A stretch of DNA of 64,000 bases from JAZKJD01 sp040384585 (GCA_040384585.1 JAZKJD010000011.1:77386-141385); one strand, 5' to 3'. Shown: positions 27,849 through 37,254, numbered from the stretch's first letter. The notes: generated by a model from the sequence alone, not told the origin. Numbers and translations are program-made.

Positions 27849-30800
27849 ATGCAATTTACTGAGCTTTTTATTCGAAAACCGGTACTGAGCCTCGTTTTAA
27901 GTTTTCTTATCCTATTAGTGGGCATTAAATCCTTTTCCTTATTATCCGTGCGTGAATATCCAGCGATATCACCCTCTGTCATTACGGTAGAAACCGCCTA
28001 CCCAGGAGCTCCTTCGCAACTAATGGAAGGTTTTGTTACAACCCCTTTAGAAAATGCCTTAGGATCAATTGAAGGGGTTGATGTTATACACTCGGCGAGC
28101 CGGCAGGGGTCCAGTCAAATTACCTTACAGTTTAAACTAGGTTATAGCCTCGAAAAAGCCATGTCTAATGTGAGTAACGCCGTGGCTTCGGTACGTAAAC
28201 AACTTCCCCAAGCGGTACTCGATCCTATCATTGACACCCGCGATCCCAATGCGGATCCCACACTCTTTATTTCTTTTTCTAGCAAAGCGTTGAGCCTACC
28301 GGCGATTACTGATTATCTAACACGCATCATCTTGCCGCAACTGCAAAGCATACCAGGTGTTAGTCAGGCGCAGATATTTGGTAATAATGACTATGCGATG
28401 CGTCTCTGGCTAGATCCCAAAAAAATGGCGGCACATCAGGTCACTGCCAGTGATATTATCAATGCCTTAAACCAAAATAACGTGCAAGCGGCGCCAGGGA
28501 TGCTGCAATCCACTTGGCAAACGATTAATATTAGTGCTAATACCGATATGACGACGGCCGCACAATTTAATAATTTAATTATTCGTAAGGAGAATGGTTA
28601 TTTAGTACGTTTATCAGATGTTGGCCATGCGGTGCTTGGTATACAATCGGATCAAGCCAGCGCCAGTGTCAATGGAAATAAACAAGCCGCTATCATCGGT
28701 ATCGTTCCTCTTGCCACAGCAAATCCCTTGACTGTTGCTACTGCGGTTAAAGCCTTGTTACCGCAACTACAAGCCAATGCGCCTAACAATATTAAGGTGG
28801 ATTTAATTTGGGATTCTGCAAAATTTATTTCAGAATCCATTCACGATGTTAAACGCACATTTTTTGAAGCGGGTCTCTTTGTATTTGTTGTAATTTTTTT
28901 GTTTTTAGGGACTTTACGTGCCACCTTAATCCCTTTAATCACTATTCCCTTATCTATCCTGGGTGTTTGTGCCGCAATGCTAGTTTTAGGCTATTCACTC
29001 AATGTGTTGACCTTACTCGCATGGGTACTTGCGATTGGTTTGGTTGTCGACGATGCCATTGTTGTGTTAGAGAATATTCATCGACATAGCGAACAAGGTC
29101 TTTCGTTTTTCAATGCAGCTATTGTCGGCACTAAAGAAATTGGTTTTGCTATCGTTGCGATGACGCTAACCCTAGCTGCTGTCTATGCGCCTATTGGTTT
29201 TCTTAACGATATGACGGGAATATTATTCCGCGAATTTGCTTTTACCTTGGCGGCTGCTGTGGTTATTTCAGGTTTCGTCGCCTTAACGCTTTCCCCCATG
29301 ATGTGCTCAAAATTGTTAAAGCACGAAACAAAGTCCTCTGCATTCATGCTGAAAATCGATAGTCTATTCAATGGCTTAGCTATCACTTATCGAAAAAGCT
29401 TAGTGCTAGCCTTACAACATCGTAAAGTGATATTAGGATTAACCGCTATTATTTACCTCGCTTGTTTTGGCCTTTATAAAAGCTTATCGTCTGAATTAGC
29501 ACCTCAAGAAGATCAAGGTATTGTGATAACGGCAGCAACAGGCCCAACTTCTGCGAACCTGCCCTATATGGAAAAGTATATCGCGCAGATACAGGCAATT
29601 TATAAGACAATGCCCGAAGTCACTGCTTATGTCATGCTAACAGGAATGCCTACGCTGAATAGTGGGCTCTCTTTCTTGGTTCTTAAGCCCTGGAATGAAC
29701 GTCATGCCTCTAGCGAAAAACTGATTCAATCTTTATTTAAACGCTATTGGGGAATCACAGGACTGCAAGCTTTTCCTTTTGCGCCTCCCGCATTACCTGG
29801 ATCCACGGGTCATGCTCCTCTCATGTTTGTTCTGAAAACAACAGAAAGTTATACTACGCTAGATGCATTAGCTAAAAAACTACAACGCGCGGTTGCTCAA
29901 CATAACCCGCATATTCTGGGATTACAATCGAATCTGAAAATGGATTTATCTCAAGTCAATATTGATATTGATAAGAACAAAGCCATTTCCTTAGGTATTT
30001 CTATGGAGGCTATTGCTAATAGCTTGAATATACTGATTGGTCAACCGCAGGGTAGTGTTTTTAATTGGAATGGTCGAAGTTATCAGGTTATTCCGCAGCT
30101 TTACCACCGTTTTATGAGTACGGCCGATCAACTTAAAGACATTAATGTGCGTAGCCAAAGCGGAGAACTGATCCCTTTGGCCAATGTCGTGAGTTTACAC
30201 AATTCTGTCACCGCGCAAAATCTTAACCATTTTCAACAATTACGCTCGGTAACACTAAGCGCAAACTTAGCGCCCGGTTATACGGTTGGCGAAGCGGTTA
30301 ATTATTTAGAGCAGTTAAGTAAAAAGATTCTACCTAATACCGTACAAATCGATTTTTCCGGTGAAACACGACAATTTATGCAAGCAGGAAACAGCATGAA
30401 GCAGACTTTCTTATTTGCAATTATTTTTATCTTTTTAGTGCTAGCGGCTCAATTTGAAAGCTTTCTAGCGCCTTTCATTATTTTACTCACAGTTCCTCTT
30501 TCTTTAACAGGCGCTTTGCTTGCGCTGCGCTTAACAGGAGGCAGCTTAAATATCTATACCCAAATTGGATTAGTCACCTTGATTGGTTTAATCACCAAAC
30601 ATGGTATTCTCATCGTCGAATTTGCTAAGCAACTGCAAAAAAAACAAAAGCTTTTAACCAAGGAAGCCATAATAGAAGCGGCATCACTACGTTTACGCCC
30701 CATTTTAATGACGACAGCAACGATGTTATTAGCGGCTGTTCCGCTGGCTTTTGCTAATGGTGTTGGCGCACATGCCCGCAGTCAATTGGGATGGGTTATT

Positions 30801-30890
30801 TTTGGTGGTATGGCAATAGGAACCTTTTTTACCTTATTCATTTTACCTGTGATGTATAGTGTAGTTTATAGTAAGAGATCTTCTCCTTGA
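27849..30890 (+). CDS. RND family efflux transporter (AcrB/MexF-like)
   Basis: A 1013-aa inner-membrane proton-driven multidrug exporter. It has the N-terminal membrane helix FIRKPVLSLVLSFLILLVGI, and membrane helix 4 carries the paired acidic residues in GLVVDDAIVVLENIHRH. A second half repeats the architecture, with LVTLIGLITKHGILIVEFAKQ and RPILMTTATMLLAAVPL. The length matches the family and no frameshift is seen. It forms a two-gene operon with the adaptor. Bases 30891-31008 downstream show no clear terminator. Confidence 0.94.
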   Translation: MQFTELFIRKPVLSLVLSFLILLVGIKSFSLLSVREYPAISPSVITVETAYPGAPSQLMEGFVTTPLENALGSIEGVDVIHSASRQGSSQITLQFKLGYSLEKAMSNVSNAVASVRKQLPQAVLDPIIDTRDPNADPTLFISFSSKALSLPAITDYLTRIILPQLQSIPGVSQAQIFGNNDYAMRLWLDPKKMAAHQVTASDIINALNQNNVQAAPGMLQSTWQTINISANTDMTTAAQFNNLIIRKENGYLVRLSDVGHAVLGIQSDQASASVNGNKQAAIIGIVPLATANPLTVATAVKALLPQLQANAPNNIKVDLIWDSAKFISESIHDVKRTFFEAGLFVFVVIFLFLGTLRATLIPLITIPLSILGVCAAMLVLGYSLNVLTLLAWVLAIGLVVDDAIVVLENIHRHSEQGLSFFNAAIVGTKEIGFAIVAMTLTLAAVYAPIGFLNDMTGILFREFAFTLAAAVVISGFVALTLSPMMCSKLLKHETKSSAFMLKIDSLFNGLAITYRKSLVLALQHRKVILGLTAIIYLACFGLYKSLSSELAPQEDQGIVITAATGPTSANLPYMEKYIAQIQAIYKTMPEVTAYVMLTGMPTLNSGLSFLVLKPWNERHASSEKLIQSLFKRYWGITGLQAFPFAPPALPGSTGHAPLMFVLKTTESYTTLDALAKKLQRAVAQHNPHILGLQSNLKMDLSQVNIDIDKNKAISLGISMEAIANSLNILIGQPQGSVFNWNGRSYQVIPQLYHRFMSTADQLKDINVRSQSGELIPLANVVSLHNSVTAQNLNHFQQLRSVTLSANLAPGYTVGEAVNYLEQLSKKILPNTVQIDFSGETRQFMQAGNSMKQTFLFAIIFIFLVLAAQFESFLAPFIILLTVPLSLTGALLALRLTGGSLNIYTQIGLVTLIGLITKHGILIVEFAKQLQKKQKLLTKEAIIEAASLRLRPILMTTATMLLAAVPLAFANGVGAHARSQLGWVIFGGMAIGTFFTLFILPVMYSVVYSKRSSP

Positions 30891-31008
30891 GGCTGCATTA
30901 AAAAATGCTTTGACATGAGTTGAAAAGGAAACCACAGAAGGTCTCTATTTCGTATATTCTCTTATCAATTTTTTTCGAAAATTTAATAAATAAAATAAGG
31001 CGTTATTT

Positions 31009-32298
31009 ATGCTTCTTCAAACTGACGAACATAATATAGTTTTTTCTATCGAGTTGTTGAGTTTAACGACAGATGCTTTTACAGCTTTCCTTTTAGCTGA
31101 ACTGCTGAAGAAAAATGAATCTAAAAATCGTGAATACGTTTTACAGAAAAGCGATTCTCACGAAATAGAGATTGAGGAACAAAAGTGTTTTATCCGTTTA
31201 TCGCATGATTTGATCTTTAGAAGACGAGATAAACCAGAAAAACTTGGTTTTCGTTGTGAGTTTATAGAGGATACTCTCCTAGCAGAGGGTAGCTTTGGAA
31301 AGGTATATCTCACTACGACACTTCCTATCAATGAAAAATTTTTTTTAGAAAAACGAAGAAAAAATAAACAGAAAAAACGAATAGTAAAGGTGCTATCAGG
31401 AGAATTAGCGTTTACAAAGAAAGAAGCTGAACTAATGGAGTCATTGCCACATCTTCATTCAAAAAGAATGATTGTCAATCAGACTGGGAATAAAAGTTAT
31501 ATCGTGATGCAAAAATTGCCTGGACAAGACTTAAGTGAAGTTTTAAAATCACTTAATTCTAGCATTGATCAAAGCATTGAAATTTTTTTTGCTTTGTTGC
31601 GTGCCTTAAAAGAACAGGTCCATGATAAAGGCTTAGTGCATAGGGATATCAAACCAGAAAATATTATGGTGGAGCTAAAACCAAACTTAGCTCCTCCTAC
31701 GGTCAATATGATTGATTATGGTTGTTCTATAAGGATTGGAGGAAAAAGTGACGTGCGTTTTTATGGAAATAGCCGCTATTCTTCCCCTGAGGCTTTGAGA
31801 TTTGAAACTCACACACAGGCAAGTGATATTTTTTCCTTAGGAAAAATTATTTACCAATTATTTTCCGGTGGTTTTCAATATAAAATAGACATAGATGGAA
31901 AAAAAGCAGATGAATGGTTTAAGAAGTGCACAGAAGAACCGTTAGATAAAGAAGCAAGTGAATGGATAAGTCATTATGGAATAGGTCCTAACGATAATTT
32001 TGGGAACGAAACCAATATAAATATAAATCATCGAAAAAAGCTACAAAGTCTTATTAACGGTATGCTTGCCAACGATCCGGATTCTAGACCTAATTTAAAT
32101 GAGCTTATGACTGAATTGCAAATTATTCAGAAAGAAAAGCAAAAAAAAGATAAACAATGGGTTTTTTTGAGACAATGTGTGCCAAAAGGAATTTTGTCTT
32201 TATTTACATCGAGCCTATCTAGTGCTGCGTCTAAAATTTCTTTGACTTCAGAGGGTACACAGCGATCATTCTTTAAATGTAATAATTCTCGATTCTGA
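31009..32298 (+). CDS. Eukaryote-like Ser/Thr protein kinase
   Basis: A 429-aa protein with a full set of kinase landmarks. The glycine-rich loop is AEGSFGKVYL (about residues 92-101) and the ATP-anchoring Lys sits in RIVKVL (about 127). The catalytic loop is HRDIKPENIM, with HRD at about 211-213. The metal motif is DYG at about 236 instead of DFG. PEALRFETHTQASDIFSLGKII is the APE-like and helix F region. No transmembrane or PASTA domain is visible, unlike many housekeeping bacterial kinases. The first 85 residues have no recognised fold. AT-rich, isolated and followed by a repeat, it is a good candidate for a host-directed effector; secretion is inferred only. Confidence 0.85.
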   Translation: MLLQTDEHNIVFSIELLSLTTDAFTAFLLAELLKKNESKNREYVLQKSDSHEIEIEEQKCFIRLSHDLIFRRRDKPEKLGFRCEFIEDTLLAEGSFGKVYLTTTLPINEKFFLEKRRKNKQKKRIVKVLSGELAFTKKEAELMESLPHLHSKRMIVNQTGNKSYIVMQKLPGQDLSEVLKSLNSSIDQSIEIFFALLRALKEQVHDKGLVHRDIKPENIMVELKPNLAPPTVNMIDYGCSIRIGGKSDVRFYGNSRYSSPEALRFETHTQASDIFSLGKIIYQLFSGGFQYKIDIDGKKADEWFKKCTEEPLDKEASEWISHYGIGPNDNFGNETNININHRKKLQSLINGMLANDPDSRPNLNELMTELQIIQKEKQKKDKQWVFLRQCVPKGILSLFTSSLSSAASKISLTSEGTQRSFFKCNNSRF

Positions 32299-32350
32299 CG
32301 CTTGAATCTGCACTTGATAAACAGCAGTAATTTCGACACTATAGTTGGCA

Positions 32351-32549
32351 TATGCCCATTACACTTGAAAATGCGAGATCGCATTTTCAAGTGCTTTCCT
32401 TGCGCGATGGGGATTTTCAAGGGGAGAATCGCGATTTCTCCCCTTGAATAACGGGGCGGAAGCTTGGCTTTCGCCCCGTTAGGTGATCGGTTATAGCGGG
32501 GCTTGCCGTGAATTCGAAAAGTTCGCATCTTCAAGTACGAGCGGTATAT
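32351..32549. repeat. Family A structured repeat, copy A2
   Basis: Hairpin 1 uses arms CACTTGAAAATGCGA and its complement (32362-32393). Hairpin 2 uses TTCAAGGGGAGAA and its complement (32416-32448). Hairpin 3 uses AACGGGGCG and CGCCCCGTT (32450-32480). The closing pair around TTATAGCGGGG / GAGCGGTATA is degenerate. Compared with A1 and A3 all three stems have different sequences yet stay paired. It fills most of the space between the kinase gene and dapD. Confidence 0.85.
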
Positions 32550-32589
32550 CTAAACAATTCAACAGCGCTTATCACATCAGGTTTTATCT

Positions 32590-33417
32590 ATGAATATGTT
32601 GTTGCAGTCGACTATTGAAGAAGCTTATAAAAAAATACAGGTAATCAATGGCGAAACGATAGCTGGCGAAACAAAAGCAGCCATTTTAGAAACGATAGCA
32701 TTGCTCGATAAAGGGAAACTTCGTATTGCTGAAAAACAAGGGAATTGCTGGGTAGTGCATCAATGGTTAAAACAAGCCATTTTATTGTCTTTCCGAATAA
32801 GTTCTAATCACGTGTTTGATACGGGCTATACACACTATTTTGATAAAATCCCTTTAAAATATGCTGAATTTACTACACAACAGTTTCAAGATCAGGAGGT
32901 CAGGATTGTCCCCAATGCCTGTATTCGAAAAGGTGCTTTTATCGCAAAAAACACCATTCTTATGCCTTCATTTGTCAACATAGGTGCTTATATCGATGAA
33001 GGAAGTATGATAGATACCTGGGCAACGGTGGGTTCCTGTGCGCAAATTGGAAAAAATGTGCATCTCTCCGGTGGTGTCGGTATTGGCGGCGTATTAGAAC
33101 CGTTACAAGCTAGTCCTACGATTATCGAAGATAATTGCTTTATTGGCGCACGCTCAGAGATTGTCGAAGGGACTATTGTTGAAGAAAATAGCGTCATTGG
33201 CATGGGTGTCTTCATCAGTCAAAGCACGCCTATTTATAATCGAAAAACAGATGAAATAATTTACGGTCGTGTCCCTGCGGGATCCGTCGTCATCGCCGGT
33301 AGTCTGGCTTCTAAAACAGGGCGCTGCCATCTTAATTGCGCGGTCATCGTGAAACAAATCGATAAAAAAACACGAGAAAAAATCGCGATTAATGAGCTAT
33401 TAAGGGCACCTCTATAA
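32590..33417 (+). CDS. dapD: Tetrahydrodipicolinate N-succinyltransferase
   Basis: Succinylates tetrahydrodipicolinate in the lysine and meso-diaminopimelate pathway, hence needed for peptidoglycan. The hexapeptide left-handed beta-helix is visible from about residue 105 to 235: [21 protein letters not shown], then [25 protein letters not shown] and [21 protein letters not shown]. The length of 275 aa is normal. It stands alone between repeats A2 and C1; other dap genes are not nearby. Confidence 0.96.
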   Translation: MNMLLQSTIEEAYKKIQVINGETIAGETKAAILETIALLDKGKLRIAEKQGNCWVVHQWLKQAILLSFRISSNHVFDTGYTHYFDKIPLKYAEFTTQQFQDQEVRIVPNACIRKGAFIAKNTILMPSFVNIGAYIDEGSMIDTWATVGSCAQIGKNVHLSGGVGIGGVLEPLQASPTIIEDNCFIGARSEIVEGTIVEENSVIGMGVFISQSTPIYNRKTDEIIYGRVPAGSVVIAGSLASKTGRCHLNCAVIVKQIDKKTREKIAINELLRAPL

Positions 33418-33476
33418 ATTAGAAATTTTGCTTCAAGACAAGGCGCGATTGGAGCTTTAATAGTGATGAGTCTCTG

Positions 33477-33597
33477 TACCGTACAAAAATTAAAAAAGAG
33501 GTGGGTGACACGGATGCTAGCTTCTTTTTTGTGGCGTAAGCCAATAAAAAAAGCGCATCCAGTGGCGGGACCCACCTCATCTATTTTTTGTACGGTA
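33477..33597 (+). repeat. Family C nested-hairpin repeat, copy C1
   Basis: Outer ends TACCGTACAAAAA and TTTTTTGTACGGTA form an inverted repeat. Inside are GAGGTGGGT / ACCCACCTC and GGATGC / GCATCC pairs. The centre is CTTCTTTTTTGTGGCGTAAGCC followed by an A-rich run. The same centre is found at 45254-45375, in coxB (54263-54344) and, degenerate, at 462-534. Outer arms differ between copies but pair within each copy. Confidence 0.8.
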
Positions 33598-33607
33598 GTA
33601 TTCAGCA

Positions 33608-35152
33608 ATGAAATCTAGCATTCCTAAGTTTCAATTACATCTTAAACGGCTATTCTGGTCAATTGCGCTGTTACAGCTCGGTATGTGGACCATTTTACCG
33701 ATTTTTATTAGGCATTCTGTTGGAAATGACTTAATTGAAGCACTTACCTGGGGACATCAATTCCAGTGGGGCTACGATAAAAATCCTTTTTTACCGGGGT
33801 TTTTAGCTCATCTCGGTGGTTTATTTGGAAGCAGGAGTATTGGAATTTATTTCCTTCAACAATTGTTTATTCTTTTAGGCGTGTGGTCAGTTAGGACGCT
33901 AACATTTGAACTAAGCAATAATGCGGCTTATGCCTTTATTGCTTCTTTGGCGTTGCTGCTTTGTGGTGCTTATAATCTGGATGTACAAATATATAATGAT
34001 AACTATATTCTGCAAGGATTATTACCGCTCTCTGCATTATTTTTCTATCGCGGTGTAAAAAACAACGATTTAAAACAATGGCTTTTTTCTGCCATTATCT
34101 TGGGTTTGGCCACATTAGCAAAATATAGTGCTATTCTTTATCTTCCCTTATATGCGCTATATCTTTTACTCGCTCCACAAGGTAGAAAACATTATTTTTC
34201 TATAAAGCCTTACTTAGCGTTACTACTCTATGCGCTTATATTGCTACCCAATATCATTTGGTTAACCCAACAGGATTTTAATGCGTTAAGCTATGCGTTT
34301 CTAGCCAGAGGCTTACTCAATCAACTCGCTTATTCACAATATCTCAATAATAACTTGGATTTTTTATTAACTATCCTGGTACAAACGTTACCGCTGTTTC
34401 TAGCTATTTTAATTGCTATCAAATATAAAAAAAATGCGGATAGTACCGATGTGCAACAATACTACAGCGTGAAAGATGAAGGGGTTAGACCTCGTTTATT
34501 TAGCGGTTTACTAGGGGTAGGTCCCATTTGTTTACTTTTTATTCTAGCCTCTTTACTTGGTTTTTCCCTACATAGAGAATGGGGTAGTACCTTTATAGGT
34601 TTTTTAGTAACTGCTTTTTTTGCCATTTTCCAGCCAGCGATCTCACAACGTTCCATCACTCGATTTACGCTATTTATCATTACTGTCATGCTAAGTTTTG
34701 GTCTAGGTTATCTTATTGTTTCTATAAAACAAGACACGGGGGCTTATCCGGGACCAGAAATAGCAAAATATGCCACGCAATTATGGCATGTACGGTACGG
34801 TACAAAACTATCCTACGTCGCAGGTGATCGCTATACAGCAGGATATATTGGCTACTACTCCACGGATAAACCACAGGTCTGGATGGAGTGGAATAGCAAG
34901 CATTCACCTTGGATTAATCAAAAAGCGATGCGCTGCAAAGGGGCTTTATTTGTTATTGAAAGTGGCCACACTGTCCAGCATTTTTTTAAAGGAAACCATT
35001 TTCCAGTTTTCGTACGGGAACAATTTCCAAAACTTATTGTTTTACCGCTGCAATCATTTACATGGTATCGGAATCATACTCATCAACAGAATATAGAAAT
35101 ACGTTTTGGCCTTCTTGCTCCCGATAAATCTTACTGTGAGTATGAACCATAG
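33608..35152 (+). CDS. GT39/ArnT-like membrane glycosyltransferase
   Basis: A 514-aa polytopic protein resembling the PMT/ArnT superfamily, which transfers sugars from polyprenyl carriers at the periplasmic face. The first loop carries GNDLIEALTWGHQFQWGYDKNPFLPGFLAHLGGLFG, with the acidic residues and the YDKNP motif typical of this family (YxKPP in relatives). Many hydrophobic segments follow, such as LYLLLAPQG and LLLYALILLPNIIWL, ending in a periplasmic C-terminal domain. Residues 279-292 (STDVQQ to KDEG) come from in-frame repeat E3, lying in a loop between membrane segments. The substrate may be lipid A or another glycolipid, but this cannot be decided. Confidence 0.82.
   Translation: MKSSIPKFQLHLKRLFWSIALLQLGMWTILPIFIRHSVGNDLIEALTWGHQFQWGYDKNPFLPGFLAHLGGLFGSRSIGIYFLQQLFILLGVWSVRTLTFELSNNAAYAFIASLALLLCGAYNLDVQIYNDNYILQGLLPLSALFFYRGVKNNDLKQWLFSAIILGLATLAKYSAILYLPLYALYLLLAPQGRKHYFSIKPYLALLLYALILLPNIIWLTQQDFNALSYAFLARGLLNQLAYSQYLNNNLDFLLTILVQTLPLFLAILIAIKYKKNADSTDVQQYYSVKDEGVRPRLFSGLLGVGPICLLFILASLLGFSLHREWGSTFIGFLVTAFFAIFQPAISQRSITRFTLFIITVMLSFGLGYLIVSIKQDTGAYPGPEIAKYATQLWHVRYGTKLSYVAGDRYTAGYIGYYSTDKPQVWMEWNSKHSPWINQKAMRCKGALFVIESGHTVQHFFKGNHFPVFVREQFPKLIVLPLQSFTWYRNHTHQQNIEIRFGLLAPDKSYCEYEP
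34442..34483 (+). repeat. Family E in-frame element, partial copy E3
   Basis: 42 bases (14 codons), AGTACCGATGTGCAACAA and onwards, encoding STDVQQYYSVKDEG. The histidine kinase copy E1 encodes [14 protein letters not shown] at the equivalent place, in the same frame. The first 18 bases are identical; the rest is about two-thirds identical. The left arm of the palindrome is not present here, so this is a worn or truncated copy. Confidence 0.7.
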
Positions 35153-35208
35153 AATGCTATAGGGTGTGACTTAAACCTGCACAGCTACACTACTAAGATA
35201 ACGATAGA

Positions 35209-35293
35209 TGGTGCCGAAGACCGGACTCGAACCGGTACAGCTTACGCTACCACCCCCTCAAGATGGCGTGTCTACCAATTTCACCACTTCGGC
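35209..35293 (-). tRNA. tRNA-Leu (anticodon GAG)
   Basis: The minus strand starts GCCGAAGTGGTGAAATTGG and has the anticodon arm CCATC-TTGAGGG-GGTGG, with anticodon GAG in a 7-base loop. A long variable arm typical of class II leucine tRNA follows (TAGCGTAAGCTGT), then the T arm CCGGTTCGAGTCCGG. The acceptor CTTCGGC pairs with GCCGAAG, followed by discriminator A and encoded CCA. It sits just downstream of secG, as in many gammaproteobacteria (tpiA-secG-tRNA-Leu). Confidence 0.97.
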
Positions 35294-35320
35294 ATATCTC
35301 ACTTGCAAGCCTATGTGCAG

Positions 35321-35686
35321 TTATTTAGTTTCTGAGGTTTTTGTTTCAGGATGAGAAAATTCACCCTGGCTTGTATTCGATTTGCTTGTATCTATACGCG
35401 TGGGTAATTGCTGTGCCAATCTAGCTAGCTTTTGTATGGGATCCTGTTTAACGCGATGTCCTGCTAAATAACCTAAGGAAAGACTGGTTATAAAAAACAG
35501 TAAAGCAAATAACCCCGTTAATTTGAATAAAAAAGAACTGGAACCTTGACTACCAAATACGGTTTGTGAAGCGCCGCTTCCGAAGCTTGCACCCATTTCA
35601 GCGCCTTTCCCTTGTTGTAATAAAACCAAAGTAATAAGACCGATGGAAATCAGCGTATGAAATAAAAATAATAGTTGCTGTAACAT
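35321..35686 (-). CDS. secG: Preprotein translocase subunit SecG
   Basis: A small inner-membrane subunit of the SecYEG channel, 121 aa. The first membrane segment is LFLFHTLISIGLITLVLLQQGKGAEMGASFGSGASQTVFGSQG, where the conserved QQGKGAEMGA loop follows the helix. The second segment is FLFKLTGLFALLFFITSLSLGYL. The hydrophilic Ser/Thr/Lys-rich C-terminal tail is longer than the minimal family but common in gammaproteobacteria. It lies 49 bases after tpiA and before tRNA-Leu. Confidence 0.95.
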   Translation of the reverse strand: MLQQLLFLFHTLISIGLITLVLLQQGKGAEMGASFGSGASQTVFGSQGSSSFLFKLTGLFALLFFITSLSLGYLAGHRVKQDPIQKLARLAQQLPTRIDTSKSNTSQGEFSHPETKTSETK

Positions 35687-35734
35687 AGTAATAATTTAGA
35701 AAGCTATCTATACCTACAAGACCTAATACTAATC

Positions 35735-36511
35735 TTATCCGTTAGCTACTGAAACACAATCCTCATAAATCTTTAAAAATTCACTGGCGTGCAAAGAAGC
35801 CCCACCAATCAAACCGCCGTCAATGTCCGGCATCTGAAATAAGGCCTTCGCATTGCTGGATTTAACGCTGCCACCATACAGGATAGGTATTTTTTGCGCA
35901 AGATCGGGATAGTTATCAGCAACCTGTTTCCGCAAAAAATGATGAACCTCTTGTGCTTGTTCAGGGCTTGCCGATAGCCCCGTACCGATTGCCCATACTG
36001 GCTCATAAGCCAGTATACCGTGTCCGAATACCGTCTGGCCTAAATCCATTATCGCCTTTAGTTGGCCTTGTAAAACATGCTGAGTTTGTTCGGCTTGGCG
36101 TTGCTCAAGCGTCTCCCCAATACAAAGAATGGGGGTAATACCAAACGCAGTCGCTAGTGTAAACTTCTTAGCAATCAGCGCATCTGTTTCTCCATATAGA
36201 CTACGTCGTTCTGAATGCCCTATTAAGACAAATTGACAAGCAAATTCACGCAACATCGCCGCTGATATTTCGCCGGTATAAGCACCTTCTTTTTCAGAAG
36301 CCATATTTTGTGCTGCCCAAGCTATTGGGTTTTTCTGCAATAAGGTTTGTGTCTGTTGTAAGTAGACGTAAGGAGGACATACGACCATTTTTACTTTTTT
36401 TTCATTCGCTTGATTCTTTTCACAAGAGGACGTAAGTGTCGTTAATAATTCCTGCACGGAAGCTTTACTGCCATGCATTTTCCAATTGCCAACGATAAAT
36501 TTTTTACGCAT
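35735..36511 (-). CDS. tpiA: Triosephosphate isomerase
   Basis: Interconverts dihydroxyacetone phosphate and glyceraldehyde 3-phosphate. It has the N-terminal Lys in KFIVGNWKMHGS, catalytic His in FVLIGHSERRSLYGE, catalytic Glu in ILAYEPVWAIGTG and the phosphate loop ILYGGSVKSSNA. The open frame extends to 36613, but the extra residues are read through repeat C4 and lack homology. The ATG at 36511 gives 258 aa and the standard N-terminus; ATG 36532 is also possible. Confidence 0.95.
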   Translation of the reverse strand: MRKKFIVGNWKMHGSKASVQELLTTLTSSCEKNQANEKKVKMVVCPPYVYLQQTQTLLQKNPIAWAAQNMASEKEGAYTGEISAAMLREFACQFVLIGHSERRSLYGETDALIAKKFTLATAFGITPILCIGETLEQRQAEQTQHVLQGQLKAIMDLGQTVFGHGILAYEPVWAIGTGLSASPEQAQEVHHFLRKQVADNYPDLAQKIPILYGGSVKSSNAKALFQMPDIDGGLIGGASLHASEFLKIYEDCVSVANG

Positions 36512-36541
36512 ATAAAGTATTTCTCTAATCATTGTGTGCTC

Positions 36542-36616
36542 GGGGTCCTGCCGCTTCCGGCACCCATCACCTATTTTTTTCAAAACAGGATGATGGGCTA
36601 GCCTTCGCGTCACCCC
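36542..36616 (-). repeat. Family C-like repeat, variant copy C4
   Basis: On the minus strand it has the family C borders GGGGTGAC and GCGGCAGGACCCC. The centre, however, is a different hairpin, AGCCCATCATCCTG / AGGTGATGGGTGCC, and lacks GTGGCGTAAGCC. It lies in the leader of tpiA and is read as the spurious N-terminal extension of the tpiA frame. Confidence 0.55.
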
Positions 36617-36699
36617 TTCGCACCTGAACGCATAGATTGTTAAATCTTAATAGCTATTCAATACAGTCTGCTTCGCTTACTAAAGCTAAGTAGTTGTTA

Positions 36700-37254
36700 T
36701 TATACACGGCTAACCATTGGACTTATCAATGGACTTTTTTCATTTAGGTCCAAAGTCTGTGTTTTTTCAAGATTTCGAAAACAAACACATGACGTAAATA
36801 AATAATGAAAACAGTCTTGTGCAGAATCAAATAAACGTGTTACTAACAGCTTTTTTTCAATGGTCGGTTGAGTCGATTGACCGATAAGTTTTTTAGTCAT
36901 ATCGACTAAACAAACACGCTCTTCAGCCGATAAATCACTCTTAGCTATACAATTCCTTTCTAATTCTAAGAGAATGCGGCCAATTGCTGGTGCGTCAAGT
37001 TGCTGAACAAGTCGTGTGATGAGTTGTGATAAGCGTTGATTTTTCTCATCTTCTAATCGTTTATTTTTTATAAAAATAAGCATAAACATGGGAATGACAG
37101 AAAAACCGATGACATTTTTTTGTAAAAGAAACTCTTTTATCCAAGCTTTATCAAGTTTCTGCAAGCACGACGCTACAACTTCTGGATCAGGAATACAAGG
37201 GCAGTAATTTTTTTTATAAAGTAACTTAGTAAGAAGTTTTTTAGATGTTAGCAT
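36700..37254 (-). CDS. Protein of unknown function, 184 aa
   Basis: I do not recognise this protein. It begins MLTSKKLLTKLLYKKNY, is predominantly helical and Leu/Lys-rich, and contains several Cys residues (YCPCIPDPEVVASCL near residue 17, FTSCVCF near 155). One moderately hydrophobic stretch, VIGFSVIPMFMLIFI (about residues 50-64), could be a membrane helix. It shares orientation with the 383-aa unknown gene immediately upstream (46 bases apart), so the two probably form one unit. Function unknown. Confidence 0.65.
   Translation of the reverse strand: MLTSKKLLTKLLYKKNYCPCIPDPEVVASCLQKLDKAWIKEFLLQKNVIGFSVIPMFMLIFIKNKRLEDEKNQRLSQLITRLVQQLDAPAIGRILLELERNCIAKSDLSAEERVCLVDMTKKLIGQSTQPTIEKKLLVTRLFDSAQDCFHYLFTSCVCFRNLEKTQTLDLNEKSPLISPMVSRV

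Noticed and set aside
32127..32534. A 135-residue minus-strand frame across repeat A2
   Set aside because: It is composed of repeat hairpins and kinase antisense sequence with no protein features.
33261..33608. A 115-residue minus-strand frame over dapD's end and repeat C1
   Set aside because: It is a translation of the repeat and of dapD antisense. It resembles the coxB N-terminus only because both read the same family C repeat.
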